Source: Knoellia subterranea KCTC 19937 (GTDB lineage: Bacteria; Actinomycetota; Actinomycetes; Actinomycetales; Dermatophilaceae). From it: a DNA stretch of 64,000 nucleotides. The position numbers and the translations under genes were made by a program. Position 1 is the stretch's first letter. Each line of letters opens with the position of its first letter. Location of the stretch: NCBI RefSeq assembly GCF_000768685.1, contig NZ_AVPK01000002.1, forward strand, positions 434,001-498,000, read 5' to 3'. Positions 26,335 through 34,783 of the stretch are shown here, piece by piece. The notes under the pieces are model-generated. The model was not told the DNA's origin. It searched no databases and was given only the letters and a program-made list of their open reading frames with translations.

Positions 26335-26373
26335 GACAGGGCCCCGTCACCGGGGAGGTGACGGGGCCTTGTC
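26335..26373. terminator. Bidirectional terminator
   Basis: GACAGGGCCCCGTCAC (26335-26350) pairs, with one mismatch, with GTGACGGGGCCTTGTC (26358-26373) over a 7-base loop, between the convergent methyltransferase and DUF3068 genes. Confidence 0.88.
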
Positions 26374-26393
26374 GTCGGCAGAGTGGGAGCGGG

Positions 26394-27410
26394 TCAGCGG
26401 CGGTGGATGTCCGCCCGGCTCGTCGTCTCGGCGTTGTCGCCGAAGACGTCAAGGGTGTTGGTGCCATTGTCCGCGCCCGCGTAGGCGTTGCCATCGTCGT
26501 TCCGGCCTGCCGGCGTACGCGGCAGGGACTCACCACCAGCGTTCCGTGCACCCCGCCACAGGAAGAAGCCGATGAGACCGGAGAGGAGCCCGAGGAGACC
26601 GGTGATCAGCGGGAGCTTGCCGACGAGACCCAGCTTGGAGTCATTGGCCTTGGCGTCCTTGATGTTCGCGGCGATCGTCTCGTCGGTGAAGCCGAAGTCG
26701 AGGTCGAGGACCGTCTGCCCGTTGTCGAGCTTGCGGACCTGCTGCTCGGTCTGGTTCTGGATGGCACCCGTGCGGGGGTCGATCCACATCGTCTTCAGGG
26801 ACGAGTAGGTGCCCTGGATGCCGGAGGAGATCTCGGCCGGCTCGTCCTGGACGTCGATGACGAACTTGTAGGTGTTCCAGCCGTTGACCTCCTCCTCACC
26901 CTCGAAGGTCGCGTCGACCGTGCGGCCGAGGATGCCGTCCCAGAAGGGGTAGGTCTTCTTCTCGACGTCGAACGGGAACTTGTTGATGAGCCCCTCGTGG
27001 GTCTGCTCGATGCCGTACTTGCTGTCGTCCTTCGACGCGATCGCCATGCCTGTGCGGCGATCCGTGGCGAACCGGTCCGTGGTGGCACTCACGAGGCGCT
27101 TGTCGGGGTCGGTGTCGTCGACGCAGTCCGGCGAGTCGCCGTTGGGGTCGGTCAGGAGACACGTGAAGGTGTCAAAGACCACGACTCCCCCGTCGGACTT
27201 CTGGCCGTCGGAGACCGTGTGGCTCAGGGCCTTGACCGGCGCGCTGCCACCGGCCGGGAGAACAGCCGCAGTGCCCGTGAGACGGGTGTAGGAGTCAGTG
27301 TCGAGCGGGGTCTTCTTCACCGCCCCCGGGACATAGGCGACCGCGAGGAGCGCTGTCATCAGGAGGAAACCAGCAAGGCCCATGAGAACCAGACCGATGA
27401 TTCTGCGCAT
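26394..27410 (-). CDS. DUF3068 (PorA-family-like) membrane-anchored protein
   Basis: 338 aa. N-terminal helix (RRIIGLVLMGLAGFLLMTALLAVAYVP), a large extracytoplasmic domain, and a second helix near residue 280 (LPLITGLLGLLSGLIGFFLW) followed by a polar Asn/Asp/Gly-rich tail. The domain contains YTRLTGTAAVLPAG, FDTFTCLLTDPNGDSPDC, YPFWDGILGRTVDATFEGEEEVNG and TMWIDPRTGAIQNQTEQQ, which I recognise as DUF3068. Members are found with cell-wall arabinan and glycan genes in Corynebacteriales and relatives; molecular function unknown. Likely start ATG 27410 after AAAGG; GTG 27422 is possible. A -10 hexamer lies at 27465-27460. Confidence 0.82.
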   Translation of the reverse strand: MRRIIGLVLMGLAGFLLMTALLAVAYVPGAVKKTPLDTDSYTRLTGTAAVLPAGGSAPVKALSHTVSDGQKSDGGVVVFDTFTCLLTDPNGDSPDCVDDTDPDKRLVSATTDRFATDRRTGMAIASKDDSKYGIEQTHEGLINKFPFDVEKKTYPFWDGILGRTVDATFEGEEEVNGWNTYKFVIDVQDEPAEISSGIQGTYSSLKTMWIDPRTGAIQNQTEQQVRKLDNGQTVLDLDFGFTDETIAANIKDAKANDSKLGLVGKLPLITGLLGLLSGLIGFFLWRGARNAGGESLPRTPAGRNDDGNAYAGADNGTNTLDVFGDNAETTSRADIHRR

Positions 27411-27459
27411 CAGTGGGGACACCTTTGTCTCAAGTGGAACGCGAACGGAAGTGGTCGAG

Positions 27460-27465
27460 ACCCTA
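27460..27465 (-). promoter_or_regulatory. Probable -10 element of the DUF3068 gene
   Basis: TAGGGT on the minus strand (27465-27460), about 50 bases before the start codon, so this mRNA would carry a short leader with AAAGG as ribosome binding site. Confidence 0.4.
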
Positions 27466-27518
27466 CCAGTCAGTACCGCGTCCGGGCTGCTGTCCGGGCC
27501 GGTGAGGTGGGTCTCCCC

Positions 27519-27530
27519 TACAGTGCCCCC
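27519..27530 (+). promoter_or_regulatory. Leaderless -10 element for acyltransferase gene
   Basis: TACAGT (27519-27524) then 6 bases to ATG 27531. Confidence 0.55.
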
Positions 27531-28721
27531 ATGAGCACAGGGCCAGCACGCACCGCACCCGTCGGTGCGGTCACCGTGATCCCGGCGCTCGATGGCCTGC
27601 GCGCCGTCGCCGCCACCCTGGTCATCCTGACCCACGCGGCCTTCCTGACCGGCTTCGGAGCGACCGGCGACCTGGTGGGACGGCTGTGGTCCCGCGGCGA
27701 CTTCGGAGTGGGGATCTTCTTCGCCCTCTCTGGTTTCCTCCTCCACCGGGGCCTCATCGCGGCACCCTCGGGCAAGGTTGCCGTGGGCGCCTATGCCCTC
27801 CGCCGGGCAGCCCGCGTCCTGCCCGCATACTGGGTCACGCTCGCCGCTGTCGTGGTGTTCGCCAACCCACCCCTGCGTGACTGGCTGCTGCATGTCGCCG
27901 GCCTCCAGATCTATGTCGGCGACGCGTGGATCTCGTCCTTCAACCAGTCGTGGAGCCTGGCGACCGAGATCTCGTTCTACGTTGCGCTTCCCTTCGTCGT
28001 CATGGCGCTCAGCCCGCTCCGACGACGGCACCCCGCGGGGCCGCTGGTCGTCATGGTTGTCGCCATCGTGGGACTCACCCTGCTGTCGGTCCTGCGCAGT
28101 GGCGAAGTGTTCGGCGTCGACGTGATCACCCACATGTGGCTCCACGCGCGCGGCCCACAGTTCCTCATCGGGATGCTGTGCGCAGAGGCGCTGTTGCTCC
28201 CCGATCACGCGATCTCGCGCACTCTGCACAGGTGGGGCGGTGACACAGTGGGATGCCTCGCCGTCGCCGGTGGCGCCTACCTGTTGTCGACCACCGCAAT
28301 CACCGGGCCCCTGACCGTGGCACCGGCGACGGGCTCCGAACTCCTCGTGCGATCAGCCCTGGGCACCCTGGTCGCGTTCTGCCTGCTGCTGCCACTGACC
28401 CATGGGCGACCCTCCACCTACTCGCACGCGTTGAGCCTGCCCTGGATGCGCTGGCTCGGGGTCATCAGCTACGGCGTCTTCCTCTGGCACCTCCCGGTGT
28501 TCATGGCGATCTACGACGTCACGGGAGTCGCCAACTTCACGGGGGGACTCCTCCCGCTGCTCGCAGTCGGGCTCCCTATCACCCTGCTTCTGTCAGCGGT
28601 CAGCCACTACTGGGTCGAAGTGCCGGCTTCACGCCTCGCCGGACGGGTGCTCGCGCGGCGGCGACATCGCCAGCACGAACGCACCCAGCACGAGGAGTCG
28701 CAGGGAGCCCTCCAGAGCTGA
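27531..28721 (+). CDS. Acyltransferase family 3 (AT3) membrane protein
   Basis: 396 aa with about ten predicted helices. AT3 signature PALDGLRAVAATLVILTHAAF near residue 18 (catalytic His), the second-helix RxxR-type element YALRRAARVLPAYWV, SWSLATEISFYVALPF, and late GVISYGVFLWHLPVF. The family transfers acetyl, succinyl or longer acyl groups from the cytoplasm to sugars on the outer side of the membrane. It is the first acyltransferase of the glycan region. Its last 93 bases overlap the convergent AftD-like gene. Confidence 0.9.
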   Translation: MSTGPARTAPVGAVTVIPALDGLRAVAATLVILTHAAFLTGFGATGDLVGRLWSRGDFGVGIFFALSGFLLHRGLIAAPSGKVAVGAYALRRAARVLPAYWVTLAAVVVFANPPLRDWLLHVAGLQIYVGDAWISSFNQSWSLATEISFYVALPFVVMALSPLRRRHPAGPLVVMVVAIVGLTLLSVLRSGEVFGVDVITHMWLHARGPQFLIGMLCAEALLLPDHAISRTLHRWGGDTVGCLAVAGGAYLLSTTAITGPLTVAPATGSELLVRSALGTLVAFCLLLPLTHGRPSTYSHALSLPWMRWLGVISYGVFLWHLPVFMAIYDVTGVANFTGGLLPLLAVGLPITLLLSAVSHYWVEVPASRLAGRVLARRRHRQHERTQHEESQGALQS

Positions 28722-31700
28722 CCCACCGACGGCGCCGGGGGCCAACCACGCCTGGGCGACGGCGGCGGACAACGCCAGGAGGGCGGCGGCCGTGAGGACC
28801 CACTTGTGCCGGCCCCCGGAGAATCTGGTCACGGCCACGCCGACGAGCCCCACTGCCAGCCCTGCGGGACCGGCGATCACGGCGGCCCCGATCAGGAGCC
28901 CCACCGTCACGCGGAGATCGTGGTGGCGAACGTCGGGCATCGCCGGATCCACCGACGGCGCCTCGGTGCGGCCTCGTCGCCGTTCGGGCCACAGCGCGCC
29001 GACGAAGACCACCCCAGCGAGCAGGAGTCCAACGAACAGTCCCCATCGATACCGAGTGTCCGGCGCGAACGTGATGACGAGCGTCCCGGAAGCCTCCGCA
29101 GGCACGACGAAGCCCTGCCTCCGGCCGTCCACGACCTGCGGCTCGAGTCGGGTGCCGTCCAACCGCGCCTGCCACCCCGCATTGGCGTTGTCCGCCATCA
29201 CGAGAAGTCGCTGGGGGCCGGACGCGATGGCTCCGTGAACCTCGGTCGGGCTCACCCGGTTGCTGCTGACCGTCGCCCCCGACGGGCTGTCGTCGGCACC
29301 GTCGTCGCGGGTGAGGATGGCTGAGCGCGGGACCAGGCCACGCCAGACGCCAACCTCGATGCGATGGGATTCCCTCGAGTCCAACTCCACGGGCTCGCAC
29401 GCAGACCAGGTGATGTCGGCCAGCCCGAGGAGACCCTCGTGCGTGGCCGTGGCCGACGTGCGCACGGTGCGACCATCGACGGTCACCTGCGGACCAGACC
29501 CACACGCAGCGACCTCGGCGGCTGGCTGTTGGAAGGGGTGACCGAGCAGCTCGATCTCCTCGAGCTCCAGGGACGCGAGACCCGGACGTCCCGGACCCGG
29601 AACGTTGACGAAGGTGACCGTGATCCGACGGCCGGTCATGGCAGGGAACGTCACCACGCCGTGTTCGGGGAGCCTGCGCGTGACCTCGGTGCCGTCGACA
29701 TCCACCGTGAGCGCCGGGGCGGCCTTCCTGGCCCAGTCCCCCCGCACCTGGAAGCGAAGGGCGTCGATACGGGTCGGCTCATCGAGGGTGAGGGTGACCG
29801 AAGGGCTGCGATCCGACCCGGAGGGGCTCCACGCCGTGCGCGCGTCCGAATCGATGAGCGCGCTGGGGAGCTCGGCGGGTGCGTACCCGCGCTGACTGGA
29901 CGCCTCGACCTTCACACCCGCAACGTCGAGGAGGCTCGCCGCCGGCGCCTGCGGGTCGACTCCCAGGGTGCCCCGCAAGGAACTCGTCCCCGCAGCGAGT
30001 CCCGTCACGTCGCGGGTGAGTGCTCCCGACGATTCGGGATCCAGGAGCATCCCCGGCAGACACCGGATCTCGTTGTGGACCGCCGAGCATCCATCCCGAC
30101 CCGGGAGGTCGGCACCCAGAATCGCGCTGTCGGCCGGCACGCCGGCGGCCGCGCGTTCAGGCGTCCGGACAACTTCTCGAGGTTCGATGCCAGGGATGCG
30201 AACGTCCGCGAGCCCGGTGAGGGTGCTCGCCGGTGACCCCGCAGTGGTGGCCGTGATCCGGACCCGGAGAGTGGTCGTCGGTTCGGAGGGCAACGAGATC
30301 GCCGTGCGCTCCCCCGACGTCGACAACCGCGATTCGACAGAACCATGGTCGGTGGACACGACCACTCGGGTGGCGATACCCAGCGCGTCCCCGAACCGGT
30401 CCCGGCTCGTCAGAGGCAGGATCGACACCGACGGCAACTGCACGGCACGTCCGAACTCCACCCGGAGCTCGGGAGACGCATCCCCGGTCACGACCCACGA
30501 GGTGGTGGGGTTCCCGTCGATGGCCGCGAAGGGTCGGTGAGCCGGCTGCAGGTCACCCACGCGGTAGTCCTGAGCGACGGAGGTCGTGGCCGAGACATCA
30601 CGGATCCCGTCGTAGGCCATCGTCGATCGTCGGTTCACGTCGCCCCAAGGCAGATAGTCCGGCGCGTGCCGGGCTGCGTCCTGCGTCAACGTGCTCGTCA
30701 CGTCCTGGCCTCGGGGTGCGCCGAACCATCTGGTCCGCGCCCGGAAGCCGTCCGTCACCACGCTTCGCTCGGGCATGAGGGCACTCGTGAGATCGCCATC
30801 GAAGATGACCGGCCGACCACCCAGACCTGCGTCCTCCAACCGGGCCAGATCCTCCGCAGCTCCCGTGGCACCGATGACGTCGGCAGCGTTCCAGAGCGTC
30901 AGCTCGTCCGCGACCACGCCGTCCAGGGAGTAGACCTCGAGCGGAAACACCCGCTCATTCGCTGCGTCGACCCACGTGGACCCGAAGCCCTTGGTCAGGG
31001 TGATGCCGGGTGAGTTGAGGAGCGCAGAGCGGGCCAGCGCCACCGGCGGTTGCCCCGAGGCGCCCGTCGACAGGTCGTTGCGGAGAACGAGGTGCCGGAC
31101 CCCGGACTGCCGCAACATCGCCATGGCACCATCGAGCGACCTGCCGGTCTGGAGGCGTGACTCGACCTCGTCGAGCAGCCGGATGGTCCCGGCCGGCGTC
31201 AGCGGAACCGCATCGCGAACGGCATACGCGGCCGTTGTCAACGCGCGAAGCGGCTCGTCCATGGGACGACCCCAGACGTACTCCCCGAAACTGGACGCGG
31301 GCACAATCAGGGCGCGCTCCCCCGGCCGCTGATCGAGCCATGAGCCGAGCTGCTGCCACTGAGGGGCGTACTCGGTGAAGGTGCCGCGCGCAGCGATCGC
31401 GCCGCTGAAGCCGGGAGCCGCCGCGGCGACGACGAGCAGTGCAGCAGCGCCGACGACCGCCTCCCGGGCCCAGGCCACCCGGGACTTCCACTCGGGGACT
31501 CGCCCCAAGAGGTGCGCCAATCCGACCGCGAGTGGCAGCCGCACGAGGAGGTCGGCCTTGTGGATGTTCCGGAGTGGTGCCAGTGGCCCGTCCAACGCCG
31601 CCTGGACCTGTTCCGTGAGCGGGGAACCGAAGGGAGCCTCGTGCGGAACCGCGATCACGAGCAGACCGGTGGCCAGCAGTGCCAGGAAGAAAGTGCGGTG

Positions 31701-32636
31701 CGGCAGCCCTCGCAGCGCCAGGCCGACGAGACCCAGCGTCATCACGGCCGTCGTGAAGAGGATGCTCGACCTGGCCGAGACGATCTGCTGCCCGGCTGGC
31801 CACCAGGCACCACCAGCCGTGACGAGATGGCCGAGCCAATGGGTCGTCCCCCGGAGGACGTCAAGCAGGGTGATCTGGGACGAGACCGTCCCGGCGTTCT
31901 CGATCCAGTCGAGGAACGGCGGCGAGTAGCGTCCCAGCGTCAGCAGTGGGACCACCCACCAGCTGGTCGCCGCGGCCACACACGCCACCCACCAATAGGT
32001 CACGGTCCGCCGCCACCACCGCGTGCGAGTCACCAACCAGATGGCCGCGGGCAGGACGGCGAAAGCGGTCGCCGTTGCGTTGACCCCACCGCAGCACAGA
32101 ACCGCGAGCCCGCTGAGGGCTGCCCCCTTGCGCGCGCCCAGTCGCCCGCGATCGACGAGCACGAGCGGCCACAGGATCAGGGGGGCGAGGAGTTGCGGGT
32201 GGGCCTCCGACGACACCGTGCCGATGGTGCTCACCACTCGCGGCGCGAGGGCGTAGGCCAGGGCCGCAATCACACGAACTCGCGGACCACCCACCTGCAG
32301 CGCCCGCAGAAGACCGAGCATCCCTGCGAAGCCCGCAGTGAGGAGGGTTGCCCACCACAACCGCTGCACGACCCACATGGGCAACAGTTCGGAGCCCAGT
32401 CCGAAGAACGGCCCCATCGGGAACAGGTAGCCGTAGGCCTGGTTCTGGAGACCACCCCATGACACCTGCGGGTCCCAGAGATGGAGGGCACTCGCGAGGA
32501 AGCCCCACGGATCGACGTACAGATCGGACTTGGTGTCGGCAGCGATCCGACCCGGCGCCACGGAGGCCGCGACTGCCCACACGACCAATAGCCCCGCGCA
32601 GACAGCGGGGTCAGGGAAACGCCACCTCCACCTCAC
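28629..32636 (-). CDS. AftD-like alpha-(1->3)-arabinofuranosyltransferase (DUF3367 type)
   Basis: 1335 aa. The N-terminal half is a GT-C membrane transferase with more than ten predicted helices. A characteristic early loop reads GRIAADTKSDLYVDPWGFL (Asp34, Asp38), where GT-C enzymes place their catalytic Asp; PMGPFFGLGSELLPMWVVQRLWW follows. A large extracytoplasmic part contains two regions resembling F5/8-type (discoidin) carbohydrate-binding domains: FAAIDGNPTTSWVVTG near residue 700 and LIDSDARTAWSPSGSD near 935. Last helices lie near 1235-1330. AftD in mycobacteria adds branching arabinofuranose from decaprenyl-phospho-arabinose to wall arabinan. Its target here is unknown. GTG 32636 overlaps the upstream methyltransferase stop (GTGA). 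Confidence 0.87.
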   Translation of the reverse strand: MRWRWRFPDPAVCAGLLVVWAVAASVAPGRIAADTKSDLYVDPWGFLASALHLWDPQVSWGGLQNQAYGYLFPMGPFFGLGSELLPMWVVQRLWWATLLTAGFAGMLGLLRALQVGGPRVRVIAALAYALAPRVVSTIGTVSSEAHPQLLAPLILWPLVLVDRGRLGARKGAALSGLAVLCCGGVNATATAFAVLPAAIWLVTRTRWWRRTVTYWWVACVAAATSWWVVPLLTLGRYSPPFLDWIENAGTVSSQITLLDVLRGTTHWLGHLVTAGGAWWPAGQQIVSARSSILFTTAVMTLGLVGLALRGLPHRTFFLALLATGLLVIAVPHEAPFGSPLTEQVQAALDGPLAPLRNIHKADLLVRLPLAVGLAHLLGRVPEWKSRVAWAREAVVGAAALLVVAAAAPGFSGAIAARGTFTEYAPQWQQLGSWLDQRPGERALIVPASSFGEYVWGRPMDEPLRALTTAAYAVRDAVPLTPAGTIRLLDEVESRLQTGRSLDGAMAMLRQSGVRHLVLRNDLSTGASGQPPVALARSALLNSPGITLTKGFGSTWVDAANERVFPLEVYSLDGVVADELTLWNAADVIGATGAAEDLARLEDAGLGGRPVIFDGDLTSALMPERSVVTDGFRARTRWFGAPRGQDVTSTLTQDAARHAPDYLPWGDVNRRSTMAYDGIRDVSATTSVAQDYRVGDLQPAHRPFAAIDGNPTTSWVVTGDASPELRVEFGRAVQLPSVSILPLTSRDRFGDALGIATRVVVSTDHGSVESRLSTSGERTAISLPSEPTTTLRVRITATTAGSPASTLTGLADVRIPGIEPREVVRTPERAAAGVPADSAILGADLPGRDGCSAVHNEIRCLPGMLLDPESSGALTRDVTGLAAGTSSLRGTLGVDPQAPAASLLDVAGVKVEASSQRGYAPAELPSALIDSDARTAWSPSGSDRSPSVTLTLDEPTRIDALRFQVRGDWARKAAPALTVDVDGTEVTRRLPEHGVVTFPAMTGRRITVTFVNVPGPGRPGLASLELEEIELLGHPFQQPAAEVAACGSGPQVTVDGRTVRTSATATHEGLLGLADITWSACEPVELDSRESHRIEVGVWRGLVPRSAILTRDDGADDSPSGATVSSNRVSPTEVHGAIASGPQRLLVMADNANAGWQARLDGTRLEPQVVDGRRQGFVVPAEASGTLVITFAPDTRYRWGLFVGLLLAGVVFVGALWPERRRGRTEAPSVDPAMPDVRHHDLRVTVGLLIGAAVIAGPAGLAVGLVGVAVTRFSGGRHKWVLTAAALLALSAAVAQAWLAPGAVGGSALEGSLRLLVLGAFVLAMSPPREHPSGEA

Positions 32637-33367
32637 CGGCGACGGAGGACCAACATCAGATTCCAGCTGGCCACTTCCCGGAGGCCGGGCACCCGCAGGA
32701 TCAGGTCCGCCCAGTCAGGGTGATAGCGAGGTGCGGCCTCGAGGAGCTCCGCGTCCAGACGATCACGTGCCCAGCCCAAACCCTCCGCCACGGTCACAGC
32801 ATGCATCGTCTCCCCGAAGCGGTTCTTGGGGGCGCGGCCGTGCTTGCGCTCGTAGCGTGCACGCGCCCGCTCCCCGCCCAGGAGGTGCCACGGCGAGGTC
32901 TCATGACCACCCCACGGGCCGAACCACGCCGTGTAGGAGATGAAGACCAGGCCCCCGGGTCGGACGACTCGCATCATCTCGTCGACGAGTGCCCCACGGT
33001 CGACGACGTGCTCCATGACGTTGTTCGACATGACGACATCGGCCACCCCGTCGGGGAACGGCAACCGCTCTCCCTGCGCCACCACCGCACCGCTCTCCGG
33101 ACCAGGATTGAGCGATCCGCGTTCGATGTCCACGGCGAGGTATCGAGCGCCGTGTTCGACGAATCGGCGACCGAACTGGTCCTGTCCCGCACCGACGTCG
33201 AGCACCGTCCGACCCCGAAGGTCCTCGTGCCGTGAGATGAGGGCAATGGTGTCCTCGGCGACATCGGTGTAGAACCGTTCCGGGTCCGTCTGCTCGACGA
33301 GGAACGATCGGAACAGGGTGACCGACCTTGCTACTGTTCGGTACCTGCCGGTCGACGTGCGATGCAT
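32633..33367 (-). CDS. SAM-dependent methyltransferase of the glycan region
   Basis: 244 aa. Motif I TVLDVGAGQDQFGRRF near residue 55, motif II YLAVDIERGSL, then VMSNNVMEHVVDR and MRVVRPGGLVFISYTAWFGPWGGHETSPWHLLGG. The GGHETSPWHLLGG stretch is common to methyltransferases beside actinobacterial arabinofuranosyltransferase genes, and here it is directly coupled to one by a GTGA overlap. It probably methylates a sugar or lipid-linked glycan precursor in the cytoplasm; this is inferred from context. ATG 33367 lies 6 bases after TAGATT, leaderless. Confidence 0.85.
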   Translation of the reverse strand: MHRTSTGRYRTVARSVTLFRSFLVEQTDPERFYTDVAEDTIALISRHEDLRGRTVLDVGAGQDQFGRRFVEHGARYLAVDIERGSLNPGPESGAVVAQGERLPFPDGVADVVMSNNVMEHVVDRGALVDEMMRVVRPGGLVFISYTAWFGPWGGHETSPWHLLGGERARARYERKHGRAPKNRFGETMHAVTVAEGLGWARDRLDAELLEAAPRYHPDWADLILRVPGLREVASWNLMLVLRRR

Positions 33368-33379
33368 GACGGGAATCTA
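33368..33379 (-). promoter_or_regulatory. Leaderless -10 element of the methyltransferase-AftD operon
   Basis: TAGATT (33379-33374, minus strand) then 6 bases to ATG 33367. Confidence 0.55.
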
Positions 33380-33443
33380 ACCACCTCCCTCTGTGCCAGC
33401 TCCGACCCTCGTTCCTCGATTGCACCGTGGAGGTGACGGCGCC

Positions 33444-34550
33444 GTGCCCCTCCGGGTTCTGCTGCTCAACTGGCGCGACATGCACCACCCCGAGGCGGGC
33501 GGTGCCGAGAAGTATCTCGTGACTGTCGCCGAGGGATTGGCCGCACGGGGCCACGAGATCACCTTCCGGACCGCTGCCTATCCCGGCGCGGTGGCCGAGG
33601 AGGTCGTCAACGGAGTCCGCTACATCCGCCGCGGCGGGCGCCTGGGGATCTACCCCCGCGCGTTGATGGCGAACCTCGTGCGTCGCTACGACGTGGACGT
33701 CGTGGTCGACGTCCAGAACGGTATGCCGTATCTCAGCCCCCTGACCCGTCGACCGGTGGTCAATCTGGTCCACCACGTCCACAAGGAGCAGTGGCCGGTC
33801 GTCTTCGGACCACGACTCGCCAAGGCCGGATGGTGGCTGGAGTCCCGCCTGGCTCCGATCGTCTATCGCCGCACTGACTATGTCGCGGTGAGCGACGCAA
33901 CGAAGGCCGAACTCGCCGGATTGGGTGTTCGGTCACCTCAGATTCAGGTCATCCACAACGGCACCGATCACACACCTGCCGGGAACACCCCACGGTCGAC
34001 GGAGCCGACCATCATCGTGTTGGGTCGCCTCGTCCCGCAGAAGCGCGTGGAAATCGCGCTGGAGACGCTCGATCGGCTGCGAGATGAGCTGCCGACTCTC
34101 ACTCTCGACATCGTCGGGAGCGGCTGGTGGGACACCCACCTGCACGAGAAGGCCACTGCGTTGGGCCTGAACGACCGGGTCACGTTCCACGGGCATGTCT
34201 CCGAGGCAGAGAAGCACCGCCTCCTCGCCCGAGCGTGGGTGCACGCGATGCCGAGCCTCAAGGAGGGGTGGGGCCTCGTGGTCGTCGAGGCGGGAGTGCA
34301 CGGAACACCAACCGTGGCCTTCTCGGAGGCGGGTGGCCCGACGAACTCCATCGTCCACGGTCGTACCGGTCTGCTCGTCGATCAAGGAGTCGATGCGTTC
34401 GTGGAGGCCGTCCGATTGCTCCTCACCGATGACGCCCTGCGTCACGACATGAGTCAAGAGGTGGCCCAGTGGGTGACTCAGTTCCATTGGGACGAGTCGG
34501 TTGACCGATGGGAACGAGCCCTCACGGCAGCTGCGTCACGCCGATGCTGA
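33444..34550 (+). CDS. Glycosyltransferase family 4 protein
   Basis: 368 aa GT-B enzyme. I chose GTG 33444 because GGAGGTG stands 8 bases upstream and the family opening VPLRVLLLNWRDMHHPEAGGAEKYL begins there; the frame is open to 33393. Acceptor-side motif PEAGGAEKYL, C-terminal nucleotide-sugar site HNGTDHTP, GRLVPQKRVEIALE, and the catalytic E(x7)E-type stretch PSLKEGWGLVVVEAGVHGTPTVAF near residue 280. It uses a nucleotide-diphospho sugar, probably on a lipid-linked glycan. It is divergent from the methyltransferase-AftD operon and followed by a strong terminator. Confidence 0.92.
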   Translation: MPLRVLLLNWRDMHHPEAGGAEKYLVTVAEGLAARGHEITFRTAAYPGAVAEEVVNGVRYIRRGGRLGIYPRALMANLVRRYDVDVVVDVQNGMPYLSPLTRRPVVNLVHHVHKEQWPVVFGPRLAKAGWWLESRLAPIVYRRTDYVAVSDATKAELAGLGVRSPQIQVIHNGTDHTPAGNTPRSTEPTIIVLGRLVPQKRVEIALETLDRLRDELPTLTLDIVGSGWWDTHLHEKATALGLNDRVTFHGHVSEAEKHRLLARAWVHAMPSLKEGWGLVVVEAGVHGTPTVAFSEAGGPTNSIVHGRTGLLVDQGVDAFVEAVRLLLTDDALRHDMSQEVAQWVTQFHWDESVDRWERALTAAASRRC

Positions 34551-34587
34551 CTGCTTCGAGTGTCCGCCGGAGGGGTGCGGTCACACC

Positions 34588-34619
34588 AAGAGGCCGGCTC
34601 CCGCAGGGGCCGGCCTCTT
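34588..34619. terminator. Bidirectional terminator after the GT4 gene
   Basis: AAGAGGCCGGC (34588-34598) pairs perfectly with GCCGGCCTCTT (34609-34619) over a 10-base loop; TCTTC follows on the plus strand. It serves the GT4 gene and the convergent DUF2613 gene. Confidence 0.88.
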
Positions 34620-34645
34620 CGATTGCGTCCATTGGGACGCGTGAA

Positions 34646-34783
34646 TCACGGAGCGTCGTAGATGACCACGCGCTCGCTCTTGGCAGCCGAGTTGGCCGAG
34701 GGCGAAATGGCGGCGACGCCGCCGAAGATGGCCACCAGAGCCAGAATGGCACCGGCAGCAACGGATCCGAGAGCAGTGGTCAT
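34646..34783 (-). CDS. DUF2613-like small membrane protein
   Basis: 45 aa: ATG 34783 (MTTALGSVAAGAILALVAIFG), one membrane helix, then the polar tail SANSAAKSERVVIYDAP. Size and layout match the DUF2613 microproteins found beside arabinofuranosyltransferase-type genes in Corynebacteriales; function unknown. The ATG overlaps the stop of the upstream membrane protein (ATGA), so it can be made from that mRNA, but TACGAT stands 7 bases upstream, so it may also have its own leaderless transcript. Confidence 0.72.
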   Translation of the reverse strand: MTTALGSVAAGAILALVAIFGGVAAISPSANSAAKSERVVIYDAP

